Positions 38,097 through 46,224 of a stretch of 64,000 bases of DNA are shown one piece after another. Under the pieces are notes generated by a model. The model made no database searches. It was not told where the DNA came from and saw nothing but the letters and a program-made list of their open reading frames with translations. The stretch lies in contig NZ_CP053985.1 in the NCBI RefSeq assembly GCF_013267355.1, forward strand, positions 4,836,001 to 4,900,000, given 5' to 3'. Positions within the stretch are counted from its first letter, which is position 1, and every line of letters starts with the position of its first letter. Source of the stretch: Achromobacter pestifer (GTDB lineage: Bacteria; Pseudomonadota; Gammaproteobacteria; Burkholderiales; Burkholderiaceae_B). Position numbers and translations under genes: made by a program.

Positions 38097-38978
38097 TCAG
38101 GCGACGGTCGGGCCGATGTCCTGCACCGTTGCGCGGCGCATCGAGCGGCGGTATTTCTCATCGAAGCCGGCGCCGCGGTGCATGGTGCAGCGGTTGTCCC
38201 AAAGAACCAGGTCGTTGGCGCGCCAGCGATGCCGGTAGACGAACTGCGGCTGGGTGGCGAAGGCCATGAGCTCGTCGACCAGTTCGCGGCTGGCGTCGTC
38301 GTCCATGCCTTCTATGCCGCTGATATGCGATGCGATGTACAGGGAGCGACGACCGGTGGCGACGTGCTGGCGCACCAATACCTGCCGCACCGGCGGCTGG
38401 AGTTCGCGCCAGGCGGGCGGCACGGATCCCACGTCGAAGTCGGTCAGGCCGCGAGAGTGAAAGTAGTCGTGCACCGCAATCAGCGGGGCCAGGCGTTGCT
38501 GTCGTGGTTCGTCCAGGGCATCCCAGGCCGCTCGCATGTCGGCGAATTCGGTGGCGCCGCCGACGGGCGGAATTTCCTGGGCGGACAGCAGCGACACGCT
38601 GGCGGGTGTGCGCTTGAAGGAGCTGTCGGTATGCCAGAGCTGGTTGCTCAGGTTGATCAGGCGGCGGATGTCGCCCTGGTCGAGAATGCCGCCGCGTTCA
38701 TCCAGGTTGGAGATGTCGGAGAGTTCGGCATGGTTCAGTCTGCGGGGGCGATGGGCGTTGTAAACCGATGCGCCTACCGAGGTTTCCAGGGGGCCGAAAT
38801 GGCGCGCGATGGCCATCTGCCCGGCTTCGTCGAGCTGCTGGTCTGGCACGACGAGCACTGCAAATCGATCCAGGGCGTCGCGCAAGGCCTCGACGTCGTC
38901 TGCCGGCAACGTCGCCCGCAAGTCGATGTTGGCCACTTCGGCGACAAAGCCCGCGTGGACGGGGGTGAGTTCTATCAT
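38097..38978 (-). CDS. TauD/TfdA family Fe(II)/2-oxoglutarate dioxygenase
   Basis: 293-residue oxygenase. Iron ligands visible as LWHTDSSF (histidine 116, aspartate 118) and the distal histidine in NRCTMHRGAGFD; the 2-oxoglutarate arginine lies in RRSMRRATVQD. Members hydroxylate taurine, 2,4-D, alkyl sulfates and related compounds. First gene of an operon with a Bug receptor, divergent from an IclR regulator. The substrate is not predictable; the pairing suggests an imported organic acid. Confidence 0.88.
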   Translation of the reverse strand: MIELTPVHAGFVAEVANIDLRATLPADDVEALRDALDRFAVLVVPDQQLDEAGQMAIARHFGPLETSVGASVYNAHRPRRLNHAELSDISNLDERGGILDQGDIRRLINLSNQLWHTDSSFKRTPASVSLLSAQEIPPVGGATEFADMRAAWDALDEPRQQRLAPLIAVHDYFHSRGLTDFDVGSVPPAWRELQPPVRQVLVRQHVATGRRSLYIASHISGIEGMDDDASRELVDELMAFATQPQFVYRHRWRANDLVLWDNRCTMHRGAGFDEKYRRSMRRATVQDIGPTVA

Positions 38979-39032
38979 TCGATTCCTCCGATGGCATGCC
39001 AGCGATGCAAATGCACTGACTGGTGTGCTATT

Positions 39033-39069
39033 ATTTTTCGACTATCGAAAAATATTTCTTATGTCGAAA
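39033..39069. promoter_or_regulatory. IclR-type operators between the dioxygenase operon and its regulator
   Basis: Perfect palindrome with arms attttTCGA and TCGAaaaat around CTA (39033-39053; 6-3-6 core TTTCGA CTA TCGAAA at 39036-39050). A second, half-degenerate copy TTTCttatgTCGAAA lies at 39055-39069, 19 bp further and just before the regulator start codon, which suggests autorepression. Confidence 0.6.
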
Positions 39070-39074
39070 TAATC

Positions 39075-39869
39075 ATGCCCAATAATCCGAGTGAACGAAC
39101 CTGGGGTTTACCCAAGGGCAGCGATCAGTTCGTCGAGGCCTTCGCGCGCGGCCTGGCCGTCATCAGAGCGTTCGGACCCGGCCATCAGGCGCTGACGTTG
39201 AGCGAAGTGGCGGAACGCGCGAACCTGACGCCGGCGGGGGCCAGGCGGCTGCTGTACACGCTGGTGACGCTTGGCTATGCGCGCAACGATGAGCGCAAAT
39301 TCAGCCTGGCGCCGGCGGTGCTCGAACTGGGCTACGCCTACCTGTCGTCGCTGTCCTGGCGCGATATCGCGCGCCATGCGGTCGAGGAGTTCATGCGCGA
39401 GACTGGCGAAATCTGCACGGTGTCGGTGATGGACGGCGTAGACGTGGTCTACGTGGCTCGCGCGGAAATGCCGAGTCCGCTTTCACGGCGCCTGGGCGTG
39501 GGCGAACGTCTGCCCACGCATGCCACGTCGAGCGGACATGTGCTGCTGGCGGGGGCAAGCGTTGAGGAGCGCGAAGCCTTCATCGCCAAGGCCCCATTCG
39601 CGCGGCATACGCAACATACCTTGATCGAGGCTGCGTCTTTGCGTAGGGCTGTCGATGACGCGGCAAGGACGGGATACGCGCTGGCCAGCGAGCATCTGGA
39701 ATTGGGCATTTGCGGACTGGCTGTGCCGATCGAGGACGAGAGGGGGCGGGTGGTGGCCGCGTTGACGACCAGTCTGAATCTGGCCAAGCACGAGCGTGAT
39801 GAGATTGTCGGCAAGTTCCTGCAGAAACTGCGTGACACGGCGGATCAGATCAGCAAGGCCCTGGCCTGA
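39075..39869 (+). CDS. IclR family regulator, PcaR/PcaU-like
   Basis: 264 residues: winged helix (LTLSEVAERANLTPAGARRLLYTLVTLGYA) and effector domain. The N-terminal layout SDQFVEAFARGLAVIRAFGPGHQ and the C-terminal ALTTSLNLAKHERDEIV resemble the protocatechuate-pathway subgroup. Start ATG 39075 directly follows the operators. A very long upstream frame is antisense to the dioxygenase and was rejected. Probably controls the divergent TauD-Bug operon. Confidence 0.88.
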   Translation: MPNNPSERTWGLPKGSDQFVEAFARGLAVIRAFGPGHQALTLSEVAERANLTPAGARRLLYTLVTLGYARNDERKFSLAPAVLELGYAYLSSLSWRDIARHAVEEFMRETGEICTVSVMDGVDVVYVARAEMPSPLSRRLGVGERLPTHATSSGHVLLAGASVEEREAFIAKAPFARHTQHTLIEAASLRRAVDDAARTGYALASEHLELGICGLAVPIEDERGRVVAALTTSLNLAKHERDEIVGKFLQKLRDTADQISKALA

Positions 39870-39950
39870 AGCTTTGTGCTTGGGGTAGGCGCCTGACTTG
39901 CGCGCTTCGCGAAATAACGCTATTATTCAAGGCTTGCTTTCAAACGCAAA

Positions 39951-40027
39951 GCGCCCGTAGCTCAGCTGGATAGAGTACCTGGCTACGAACCAGGGGGTCG
40001 TAGGTTCGAATCCTGCCGGGCGCACCA
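39951..40027 (+). tRNA. tRNA-Arg (anticodon ACG), copy 1
   Basis: 77 nt with encoded CCA; acceptor gcgcccg / cgggcgc, anticodon loop ctACGaa, T arm ggTTCGAAtc. Identical to the copies at 40130 and 43702. Confidence 0.97.
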
Positions 40028-40029
40028 AG

Positions 40030-40069
40030 TTTGAAGTAAACCCGAAGTATTTGAAGTAAACCCGCAGTA
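40030..40069 (+). repeat. Two tandem 20-bp units between tRNA-Arg copies
   Basis: tttgaagtaaacccgaagta followed directly by the same unit with one change (cagta for aagta). No function is apparent. Confidence 0.7.
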
Positions 40070-40129
40070 AAGAAAGATGCAGTAAAAAACGGCAAGATTT
40101 TTCTGATATAATTTTGCCTCTTTGCCGGA

Positions 40130-40206
40130 GCGCCCGTAGCTCAGCTGGATAGAGTACCTGGCTACGAACCAGGGGGTCGTAGGTTCGAATCCTGCCGGGC
40201 GCACCA
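40130..40206 (+). tRNA. tRNA-Arg (anticodon ACG), copy 2
   Basis: Identical to copy 1. A perfect TATAAT is at 40107-40112, 18 bp before the gene, so it has its own promoter. Confidence 0.97.
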
Positions 40207-40238
40207 AGTTCACTTGGTCAATACAGCAAAGAAAATGG

Positions 40239-40276
40239 AAAGGCCTTTGATCTAGTATCGAAGGCCTTTTTGTTTT
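40239..40276 (+). terminator. Terminator after tRNA-Arg copy 2
   Basis: Stem aaaggcctt / aaggccttt with a 13-base loop, then TTTTTgTTTT. The same element follows copy 3. It also lies after the convergent outer-membrane gene. Confidence 0.88.
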
Positions 40277-40287
40277 GCGCCGCGCTT

Positions 40288-41064
40288 CTAGAAGCGGATC
40301 GTCAAGCCGGCCATCGGCCCTTGCAGCACGGCATCGAACTTGAAGCCGCCGCTGCTGTAGTCCACGCCCACCGCACGATAGCCTATCGCCGCCGAGACGT
40401 TCTTGCTGATGTTGTAGCCGATGCCCAGGCCCACATCCCAATCCGCCTCCGCGCCGCCCGCGCCGATCAGGCCCCAGCCTGTGATGTAGTACTTCGAGCT
40501 CAGTACATAGTTTCCGCGCACGCCCACCAGGCCGTCGACCCAGGTGGCGCCGTCGCTGCGCGTTCCGCCGTTGAGATGCGCACCCTTGAGCGTGATGTCG
40601 GTGTCGACCGACCAGACACGCAGGCCTGCGACGACGTCCAACTGGTGCGGCGAATTCTCCAGCACGGAATAGCCGACCCCAAGCAGTCCCGCGAAGGTCG
40701 AAGCCTTTACATCCGCGCTGGTGGCCAGGATGCCGCGCGGCGTATCTCCCTGCGTGCCGATCTTGGTGTAGATCAGGTCGCCGAATACGCTGTAGCGTCC
40801 TTTGCGCGCATCGCCTATCAGCATGGCGCCGAATTCGAGGTTGTCGAACAGTTTGTCGAAGCCCGCGTGGATATCGATGACGGGCGAACGCGATTGGGAT
40901 ATCTTGCCGGACAGCCCGGCAGCCCAGAAATAGGGCGTGACTGCAAACCGCCATTCGTCCGCAGGCAGGGAACCCGCGCTGGGCGCCGGGTCCGCTTCGG
41001 CGCCCAGCGCGGCCCCGGCTTGCAGCAACCCGCAAGCCAGGCAGGCCGTGATTTTGTTTTTCAT
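40288..41064 (-). CDS. Predicted outer-membrane beta-barrel protein
   Basis: 258 residues with signal peptide (MKNKITACLACGLLQAGAALGAEA) and alternating-hydrophobic strands ending in a C-terminal phenylalanine (GLTIRF), the usual barrel signature. Starts mature part DEWRFAVTPYFWAAGLSGKI, a pattern I associate with uncharacterised barrels, often near DUF1254 genes. Last gene of a leftward three-gene group with DUF1254 and DUF3313. Function unknown; possibly a small porin. Confidence 0.75.
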   Translation of the reverse strand: MKNKITACLACGLLQAGAALGAEADPAPSAGSLPADEWRFAVTPYFWAAGLSGKISQSRSPVIDIHAGFDKLFDNLEFGAMLIGDARKGRYSVFGDLIYTKIGTQGDTPRGILATSADVKASTFAGLLGVGYSVLENSPHQLDVVAGLRVWSVDTDITLKGAHLNGGTRSDGATWVDGLVGVRGNYVLSSKYYITGWGLIGAGGAEADWDVGLGIGYNISKNVSAAIGYRAVGVDYSSGGFKFDAVLQGPMAGLTIRF

Positions 41065-41151
41065 CGTAAATCCTCCCGAAACGGCAGGCGTGATGACGCG
41101 TGTCCATCACGCCTGCCGTGAGCGCAAAAGCTGTCCAAGGTGGTTGCGGCG

Positions 41152-42594
41152 TCAGGTGACCCGCCGCACGGGAGGTATGGTCCAGGAGCCGTCGATGATC
41201 GACGGGTTGCTTTCGTTGGGCCAGTAAAGACGCATCATCAGGATGAATGCGCCCTTGGGCGCCGGCAGCCAGTTCGACGCCATGTCGGGCCCGGGCGATT
41301 CATGCTGTATGAGCAGGTCGATCGAGCCGTCGGGCTTCGTCTTCAGGGGCTGGCGCGCGCTGATCGAGTAGCGGTTCAGCGGGTTGTCGACGAAGAAGTA
41401 GTTCGCGTCGTACATCGTCAGCGACCAGAAGCCGGAGACGGGCGGCGTAAGCCCCTTCTTGAAGGTCAGCACGTACTTCTCCGAGCCGTTGTAGATGCGC
41501 CGGATGGCGCCGGTATCTGACTTCAGGGAAGTGGGATAGATGGCGTCTTGCGGGCGGTTGGCGCCCAGGCCGATCGCGGTGATCAAGGCGCGCTGAACAT
41601 AGTTGGTGCCGTATATGCCCGTCTTGGTGGTGAAGCCCCAGCCATCGACGTCCTGGATGTCGCCGCCGCTGGACTTGAAGTGCGTCATGATGCGTCCGAA
41701 CCCCACCTGCGGAACGCGCTTGGCAATGGCCGGGTCGAGCAGGCTCTTGTCAAAGTCCTTTCCGGGAACGATGCCTATCGTGGCCATCTTCGCGACGATG
41801 GGCGCGTCGGCGGCGCTGGGCGGGTTGCGTTTGAGCAACTGGGAAAACAAGGTGAAGTACTCGACCGCGTCCATGCTGTTGACCTGTTCGCGCACCGAGG
41901 TTTTCATGTCTATTGCAGGGTCGACCTTGCCCGCGGGCGGAGTCCAGTCCTTGCCCCATGCGCTCAAGGGACAGAGTTTCACTTCGTCCTGCAGCTTGTG
42001 GACTTGCGCATAGTCTTCCGGCGTGCCGGTGCAGTAGATGCGGCCCAGCAGCCAGACGATGCTGGTGGGGGATTTGTACTGCGCCATGCCTTGCGGAATC
42101 GAGCCCTCCCATCCGGGGCCGCTGACCACGAAGGTTTGCGCGCCCGTGCCCGTGGTGCGCTTGCCGGGCACGTCGAACACCGTGGTCCAGCCATCCAGCA
42201 TCGGAAACAGCGCATAGCGCCCGTTCATGTCCGGCAGGCTGACGACCCAGGGTTCGTCGCCGACGTCGAAGAAGGACGTGGTGTAGAGGGTATCGGCGTT
42301 CGGCGCGGTCACGTCCCGGAACTTGGCATCCGGGTATTGGCGCAGCTTGATGAGCTGCCCCATCGGCGCCCGCGTGCCCTTGGGTTCCGCGACGTTGGTG
42401 ATGACTCTTCTGGTCATTTCCATCGTCACCAGGGGATAGGCGTAGATGTAGGCATCGGTGGCCAGTCCGAATTGCTCATTGCCTTCGGGCAGATCTGCGA
42501 TCAGGCCATCGGCGGCCCGGGCGGCCGCGCCCAGGGCGCTGGTCGCGAGCAGAGCAAGACCACCTGCGTTCAGTGTGCGGCGTGTTAGCTTCAT
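41152..42594 (-). CDS. DUF1254/DUF1214 domain protein
   Basis: 480 residues, secreted (RRTLNAGGLALLATSALGAAARA, a Tat-like signal). The DUF1254 part includes ATDAYIYAYPLVTMEMTRRV and PNADTLYTTSFFDVGDEPWVVSLPD; the DUF1214 part includes FKKGLTPPVSGFWSLTMYDANYFFVDNP near the end. The family is common in Proteobacteria but has no firm biochemical role. Neighbouring barrel and lipoprotein suggest an envelope module. Confidence 0.85.
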   Translation of the reverse strand: MKLTRRTLNAGGLALLATSALGAAARAADGLIADLPEGNEQFGLATDAYIYAYPLVTMEMTRRVITNVAEPKGTRAPMGQLIKLRQYPDAKFRDVTAPNADTLYTTSFFDVGDEPWVVSLPDMNGRYALFPMLDGWTTVFDVPGKRTTGTGAQTFVVSGPGWEGSIPQGMAQYKSPTSIVWLLGRIYCTGTPEDYAQVHKLQDEVKLCPLSAWGKDWTPPAGKVDPAIDMKTSVREQVNSMDAVEYFTLFSQLLKRNPPSAADAPIVAKMATIGIVPGKDFDKSLLDPAIAKRVPQVGFGRIMTHFKSSGGDIQDVDGWGFTTKTGIYGTNYVQRALITAIGLGANRPQDAIYPTSLKSDTGAIRRIYNGSEKYVLTFKKGLTPPVSGFWSLTMYDANYFFVDNPLNRYSISARQPLKTKPDGSIDLLIQHESPGPDMASNWLPAPKGAFILMMRLYWPNESNPSIIDGSWTIPPVRRVT

Positions 42595-42676
42595 AGAATC
42601 GCTCCAACGGAATCATGGGTTGAAAATCACGAAGTGCCGCGGCACAGGAACAGGCCGTGCCGCGAGATGCCTTGCT

Positions 42677-43366
42677 CTACCGTTGCCGGACGTACTTCCC
42701 GATTTCGCGGGCCGCGCCCGTGCTCCATTCATCGATCAGCGGTTGCAGCTTGGACAGACGGACGCCGCCTGCGCCCTGGGTGGCGTTGGCGACCTTCTCG
42801 CCCGTGCCGCCCCGCACCGACGCATACAGCAATTCGTCCGACATGCTGTCCGTGACCCGCGACTCGATGGCCACGCTCGCGTTGCGCGCCATGCCTCCTT
42901 CCATGGCGGCCCGGGCTTCGGTCATGACCAAAGCGACAGGGATGTACTGGTAGGCCCGCAGCGCCTGCTCCGAGGTTCCCACCGCGGTGATGGCGATGCG
43001 TATATGGGCGACGCCAGGTCCGGCGCGATCGACCAGCCTCACCTGATCGCCGATCTTGCGCCGCAGCGTTTCGTTGACCGCATTGCGGATTTCCGTGAGG
43101 GTTTCCATGGAGACGTCGGCGGAAGGCTGGGGTTCCGGGTAATACACGACGGGATCGAGCCAGACCGCGCTGTAGCGCGAGGCGTTGAAGTTGGGGTTCA
43201 GGTAAACCAGGCGGGTTCCGCCGTCGGGCGCGGGGGCTTGGTGCAGTAGCGAGTAATCCGGCAAGAACCCCGATTCCGTCGTCTTCGGAGCGGTGGAGCA
43301 GCCGCTAGCCAGGATGGCGGCGGCGAGGCCCAGAACAAGCGCGCCCGAGGAATTCTTGATGTTCAT
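42677..43366 (-). CDS. DUF3313 family lipoprotein
   Basis: 229 residues starting at an ATG preceded by AGAAGGAACTTGC. Lipobox ILASGCS at residues 18-24. Contains VWLDPVVYYPEPQP and LVDRAGPGVAHIRIAITAVG, characteristic of DUF3313. Probable first gene of the leftward envelope trio; the role is unknown. Confidence 0.82.
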   Translation of the reverse strand: MNIKNSSGALVLGLAAAILASGCSTAPKTTESGFLPDYSLLHQAPAPDGGTRLVYLNPNFNASRYSAVWLDPVVYYPEPQPSADVSMETLTEIRNAVNETLRRKIGDQVRLVDRAGPGVAHIRIAITAVGTSEQALRAYQYIPVALVMTEARAAMEGGMARNASVAIESRVTDSMSDELLYASVRGGTGEKVANATQGAGGVRLSKLQPLIDEWSTGAAREIGKYVRQR

Positions 43367-43701
43367 GCAAGTTCCTTCTGACAGATATGGGGCAGAAGAG
43401 CCCCGACTGCAGGCGTCGGCGAGAGGTCCCGTGCAAAAGCTGCTTTCCGCTCGTGGGCGCATGTTTTGACCTATATGCACAGGAAACCAATTATTTTTCC
43501 AAGCTTGAAATTTCGCAACGCAGTCGGGTGAACCAGGTTTTCTGAACTATTTCCTTTGCGCGCGTTTTGTGGAAGGAATTGCGCCGACGAGGCTGGCCCC
43601 GAGTCGCGGGATCGCGGTTTGGGAGCGGCTCGGACGCGGGCTTGGGTCCGCCCAATTTGCGCGCCCTTTATTTTTCATGGTATAAACACGCCTCTTTCGG
43701 A
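43367..43701. other. Intergenic region with tRNA-Arg promoter
   Basis: No gene seen. Near the right end TTGCGC (43657) and TATAAA (43681) with 18-bp spacing make a plausible promoter for the third tRNA-Arg. The left part must hold the promoter of the DUF3313 operon, which I cannot pick out. Confidence 0.5.
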
Positions 43702-43778
43702 GCGCCCGTAGCTCAGCTGGATAGAGTACCTGGCTACGAACCAGGGGGTCGTAGGTTCGAATCCTGCCGGGCGCACCA
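43702..43778 (+). tRNA. tRNA-Arg (anticodon ACG), copy 3
   Basis: Identical to the other two copies. Its 3' flank, including the terminator, repeats the flank of copy 2 almost exactly. Confidence 0.97.
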
Positions 43779-43812
43779 AGCTTCTTGCTTGGACTACATG
43801 GAAAGAAAATGG

Positions 43813-43850
43813 AAAGGCCTTTGATCTTGTATCGAAGGCCTTTTTGTTTT
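43813..43850 (+). terminator. Terminator after tRNA-Arg copy 3
   Basis: Stem aaaggcctt / aaggccttt and TTTTTgTTTT tail, a duplicate of the element at 40239. Confidence 0.88.
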
Positions 43851-43881
43851 GCGTGCGCAGATTGCGCCAGCGAGCCGCGCG

Positions 43882-44112
43882 TCAGTGCGTCGGGGGCGGC
43901 TGCGCGATTTGGGTTTGGCCCCGGGCCTTGTCATCCTCTTCGTCGAAACCCCAGTCTCCGACCGTGTACCAATCGTCTCCCAGCGTCTCCGCGGGATGCA
44001 TGGTGCGGCCGGAGCCGTTGCCGCAGGCCATCGAATCGGTAGGGCAATAGCGGTCGCAGCCCCAGCAGATGCGTTCGGGGTGCTTGGGGTGCAAGGGAAA
44101 CTTCTTGGCCAT
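43882..44112 (-). CDS. DUF3079 domain small protein
   Basis: 76 residues. MAKKFPLHPKHPERICWGCDRYC and PTDSMACGNGSGRTMHPAE match the DUF3079 family; three cysteines and several histidines suggest a small metal-binding module. ATG 44112 is set by the family start; upstream codons do not fit. Function unknown. Confidence 0.85.
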   Translation of the reverse strand: MAKKFPLHPKHPERICWGCDRYCPTDSMACGNGSGRTMHPAETLGDDWYTVGDWGFDEEDDKARGQTQIAQPPPTH

Positions 44113-44309
44113 GCCGGATGCCTGCTGACTGAGGGCGCCGCGGCTGCGGCGCCGATCTATCGATGTATGCATCCAGCGTACTGCCGGGAGCCCAAGGAAT
44201 TCCTTGATCTGGCGCAAGCGCGAGCGCCCCGCGCGGTGGTGCGCGGGGCTGCGGCGTTGGAGAATTGGGGAGGGGCGCTCACCGCATGCGCGGCGGCGGC
44301 CCCATGCGC

Positions 44310-44558
44310 CTAGTGGCGTCGTCGGTCCACCGCCGTGAGGGAGGTGCCGCTCTTTATCAGCCGGTAGGTCTGTCCGCCCAGCCACGAGACTTTTTCGCCC
44401 GTGCTGGTGCGGCATATGCAATGCGTCTTGGGATCGAAGCGCGAGGTGCCCAGCGCGGAATACGCGTCAGGGTCCGAGACGAATCGTTCAATGCGGTAGA
44501 GCGTGCCGTCCGGCGCGGTGGCGAGGACGTCGGTCAATCGTCTTGCGGTGCCGAGCAT
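44310..44558 (-). CDS. Small uncharacterised protein, paralogue of the N-domain of the next regulator
   Basis: 82 residues. ATG 44558 is chosen for its GGAGG ribosome site 8 bp upstream. The sequence LTDVLATAPDGTLYRIERFV ... CICRTSTGEKVSWLGGQTYRLIKSGTSLTA parallels residues 13-85 of the neighbouring XRE-domain protein (VFVRSPDGVLHRVVRHA ... CECMLDNGETLHWIGDNQYRQLNGGTIFTAE). It lacks the DNA-binding half. It may modulate its paralogue or be a duplicate losing function. Confidence 0.65.
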   Translation of the reverse strand: MLGTARRLTDVLATAPDGTLYRIERFVSDPDAYSALGTSRFDPKTHCICRTSTGEKVSWLGGQTYRLIKSGTSLTAVDRRRH

Positions 44559-44659
44559 ATGCGATACCTCCATGCGCGGGCCATTGGATATACGGCGCCA
44601 AAGTCGTTCGGGCATTTCAGTGCGCCAGGACGGGAAGATTGATGTTCCCGTGGCAGGCG

Positions 44660-45268
44660 TCAGTGAACGTGCCCTCCAAACAATGAATCGTCGAGCTGGT
44701 CGGGAGTGACGCCCAGGGCTTCGGATACGCGGTCCAGGATAACCTGCCTGGGCCGCGGGCGCGGCCTTTCCAGTTCGATATAGATGGAGTGGTCCACGCC
44801 CAGGCGCGCAGCCATATCAGCGGTGCTGATATTGAGGTGCTCGCGCCAGGCGCGTATCAGGCTCCAGTCGTTGCCGGTTTTTAGATTGACGACAGCTAAT
44901 GGTAAATGACTCTGCCCCTGCCCGGGTGTTTTGCGCGGGACGGATTTTCTGCGGGGATCGCGCAGGCTGCTCTTGGCGGCAGGGCTTTTGCGGGAATCGC
45001 CGCGCGGGGTGGTGGTGGCGGTTTCGGCGGTGAAAATGGTGCCGCCGTTCAATTGGCGATATTGGTTGTCGCCGATCCAGTGCAGGGTTTCGCCGTTGTC
45101 GAGCATGCATTCGCAGTCCAGGTGATAGTTGCTGGGCATGCTCTCGAGTTGGGCGATGGTTTCCGCGGTCGTGGCGTGGCGGACCACACGGTGCAAGACA
45201 CCGTCCGGCGAGCGCACAAACACGTCGGGAAGTCTCCAGGAAAACGGAATGATAATCTCCACGGCCAA
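44660..45268 (-). CDS. XRE-type helix-turn-helix protein with a novel N-terminal domain
   Basis: About 202 residues. An N-terminal beta-rich domain (about 1-85) shared with the adjacent 82-residue protein, a basic Ser/Lys/Pro linker (SRKSPAAKSSLRDPRRKSVPR), and a C-terminal XRE HTH (WSLIRAWREHLNISTADMAARLGVDHSIYIELERP). The start codon is uncertain: TTG 45268 or GTG 45262, neither with a strong ribosome site. Probable local transcription regulator; the N-domain may sense a ligand or bind its paralogue. Confidence 0.7.
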   Translation of the reverse strand: MAVEIIIPFSWRLPDVFVRSPDGVLHRVVRHATTAETIAQLESMPSNYHLDCECMLDNGETLHWIGDNQYRQLNGGTIFTAETATTTPRGDSRKSPAAKSSLRDPRRKSVPRKTPGQGQSHLPLAVVNLKTGNDWSLIRAWREHLNISTADMAARLGVDHSIYIELERPRPRPRQVILDRVSEALGVTPDQLDDSLFGGHVH

Positions 45269-45448
45269 GCCTATGCCGCCACTGTATCCCGCGGGGCGGA
45301 TGGCGGGATTTGGGGTTTCCCCTCGCCAGGCTCGAGTCGATGATTGTGCGCTACATCAGCCCTCAACATCTTCACAAATCTTCACTGCGCCCAGGGCTAT
45401 CATCGCCGCGTTGCCCGGTGTCTGGGGCGTACTGTCCGAGTGTTGCCG

Positions 45449-46072
45449 ATGTCTCTGGTCGCGACAGGAATCGTGGATGCGCGGCCGCGCGCGAGGAGGG
45501 CGGCCTGGTGGGCCGTGCTGACGTCGTGCGCGCTGCATGCGATGGTGGCGGGACTGTGGTGGCGTGAACGGATCGAGCCTGCGGGCATGCGCGCCGCGCA
45601 CGCGCCGGAAGCGCCGTTCTTCGTGGATCTGTTGGCCGCCAAGGCGCCGCCCGCACTGCCAGAACAAAAGCTGGAGGACCTGCCCGCGTCCGGATCCGGG
45701 CCTGCTCAGCCCGGCCGCGCCGACACGCCGCCGGCGCCGGCCGTGACGCCGCGGCAACGATCCGGCGCGCACAGGGCGCCCGCGCCATCCACTGCGCAGG
45801 ACAGGACGCCCGCGCCATCGTCGGGCGTTCCGGCTCCCGCCCGCGATTTCGGTTGGCGCCCCGAAGATGCGCAAGCGACGGGCATGCGGCAAGCCCGAGG
45901 CACGCCGGTCGTGCGGCTCGGCCCCAAGGCGCCGGTCGAACAATCGGAGATTGCGCGCGGCATCGCCAAGAGCGCGCGGCCGCCGTGCAAGAACGCCCAT
46001 GCGGACATGGGCTTGCTGGCCTTGCCGTTTCTGCTGGCCGATACCGTTACGGATCGGGGCTGCAAGTGGTGA
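45449..46072 (+). CDS. TonB-like proline-rich membrane-anchored protein of unknown function
   Basis: 207 residues: one N-terminal membrane helix (AAWWAVLTSCALHAMVAGLWW), a long Pro/Ala-rich spacer as in TonB, then a small C-terminal domain ending CKNAHADMGLLALPFLLADT and VTDRGCKW with two cysteines. The C-terminal domain is not a TonB domain. ATG 45449 chosen because the positively charged leader RPRARR precedes the helix. Probably spans the periplasm. No role can be assigned. Confidence 0.65.
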   Translation: MSLVATGIVDARPRARRAAWWAVLTSCALHAMVAGLWWRERIEPAGMRAAHAPEAPFFVDLLAAKAPPALPEQKLEDLPASGSGPAQPGRADTPPAPAVTPRQRSGAHRAPAPSTAQDRTPAPSSGVPAPARDFGWRPEDAQATGMRQARGTPVVRLGPKAPVEQSEIARGIAKSARPPCKNAHADMGLLALPFLLADTVTDRGCKW

Positions 46073-46224
46073 GGCCGAAGCCTGCGCCGGCGGGCAGCCT
46101 GCGCCTGCCAAGAAAAGTTTGACGCGATTACCTGGGCGGCGGCAGGGGCAAGGCTGCGGATATTTCCTGAATCGTGGATACTGGTTTTTCAATCTGGGAT
46201 TTCCAGAATTCACGGAGAGACGCA

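Noticed and set aside
38097..39074. Extension of the IclR gene at 39075 upstream to 37950
   Set aside because: The extra residues are antisense to the dioxygenase; the ATG at 39075 gives the normal family length.
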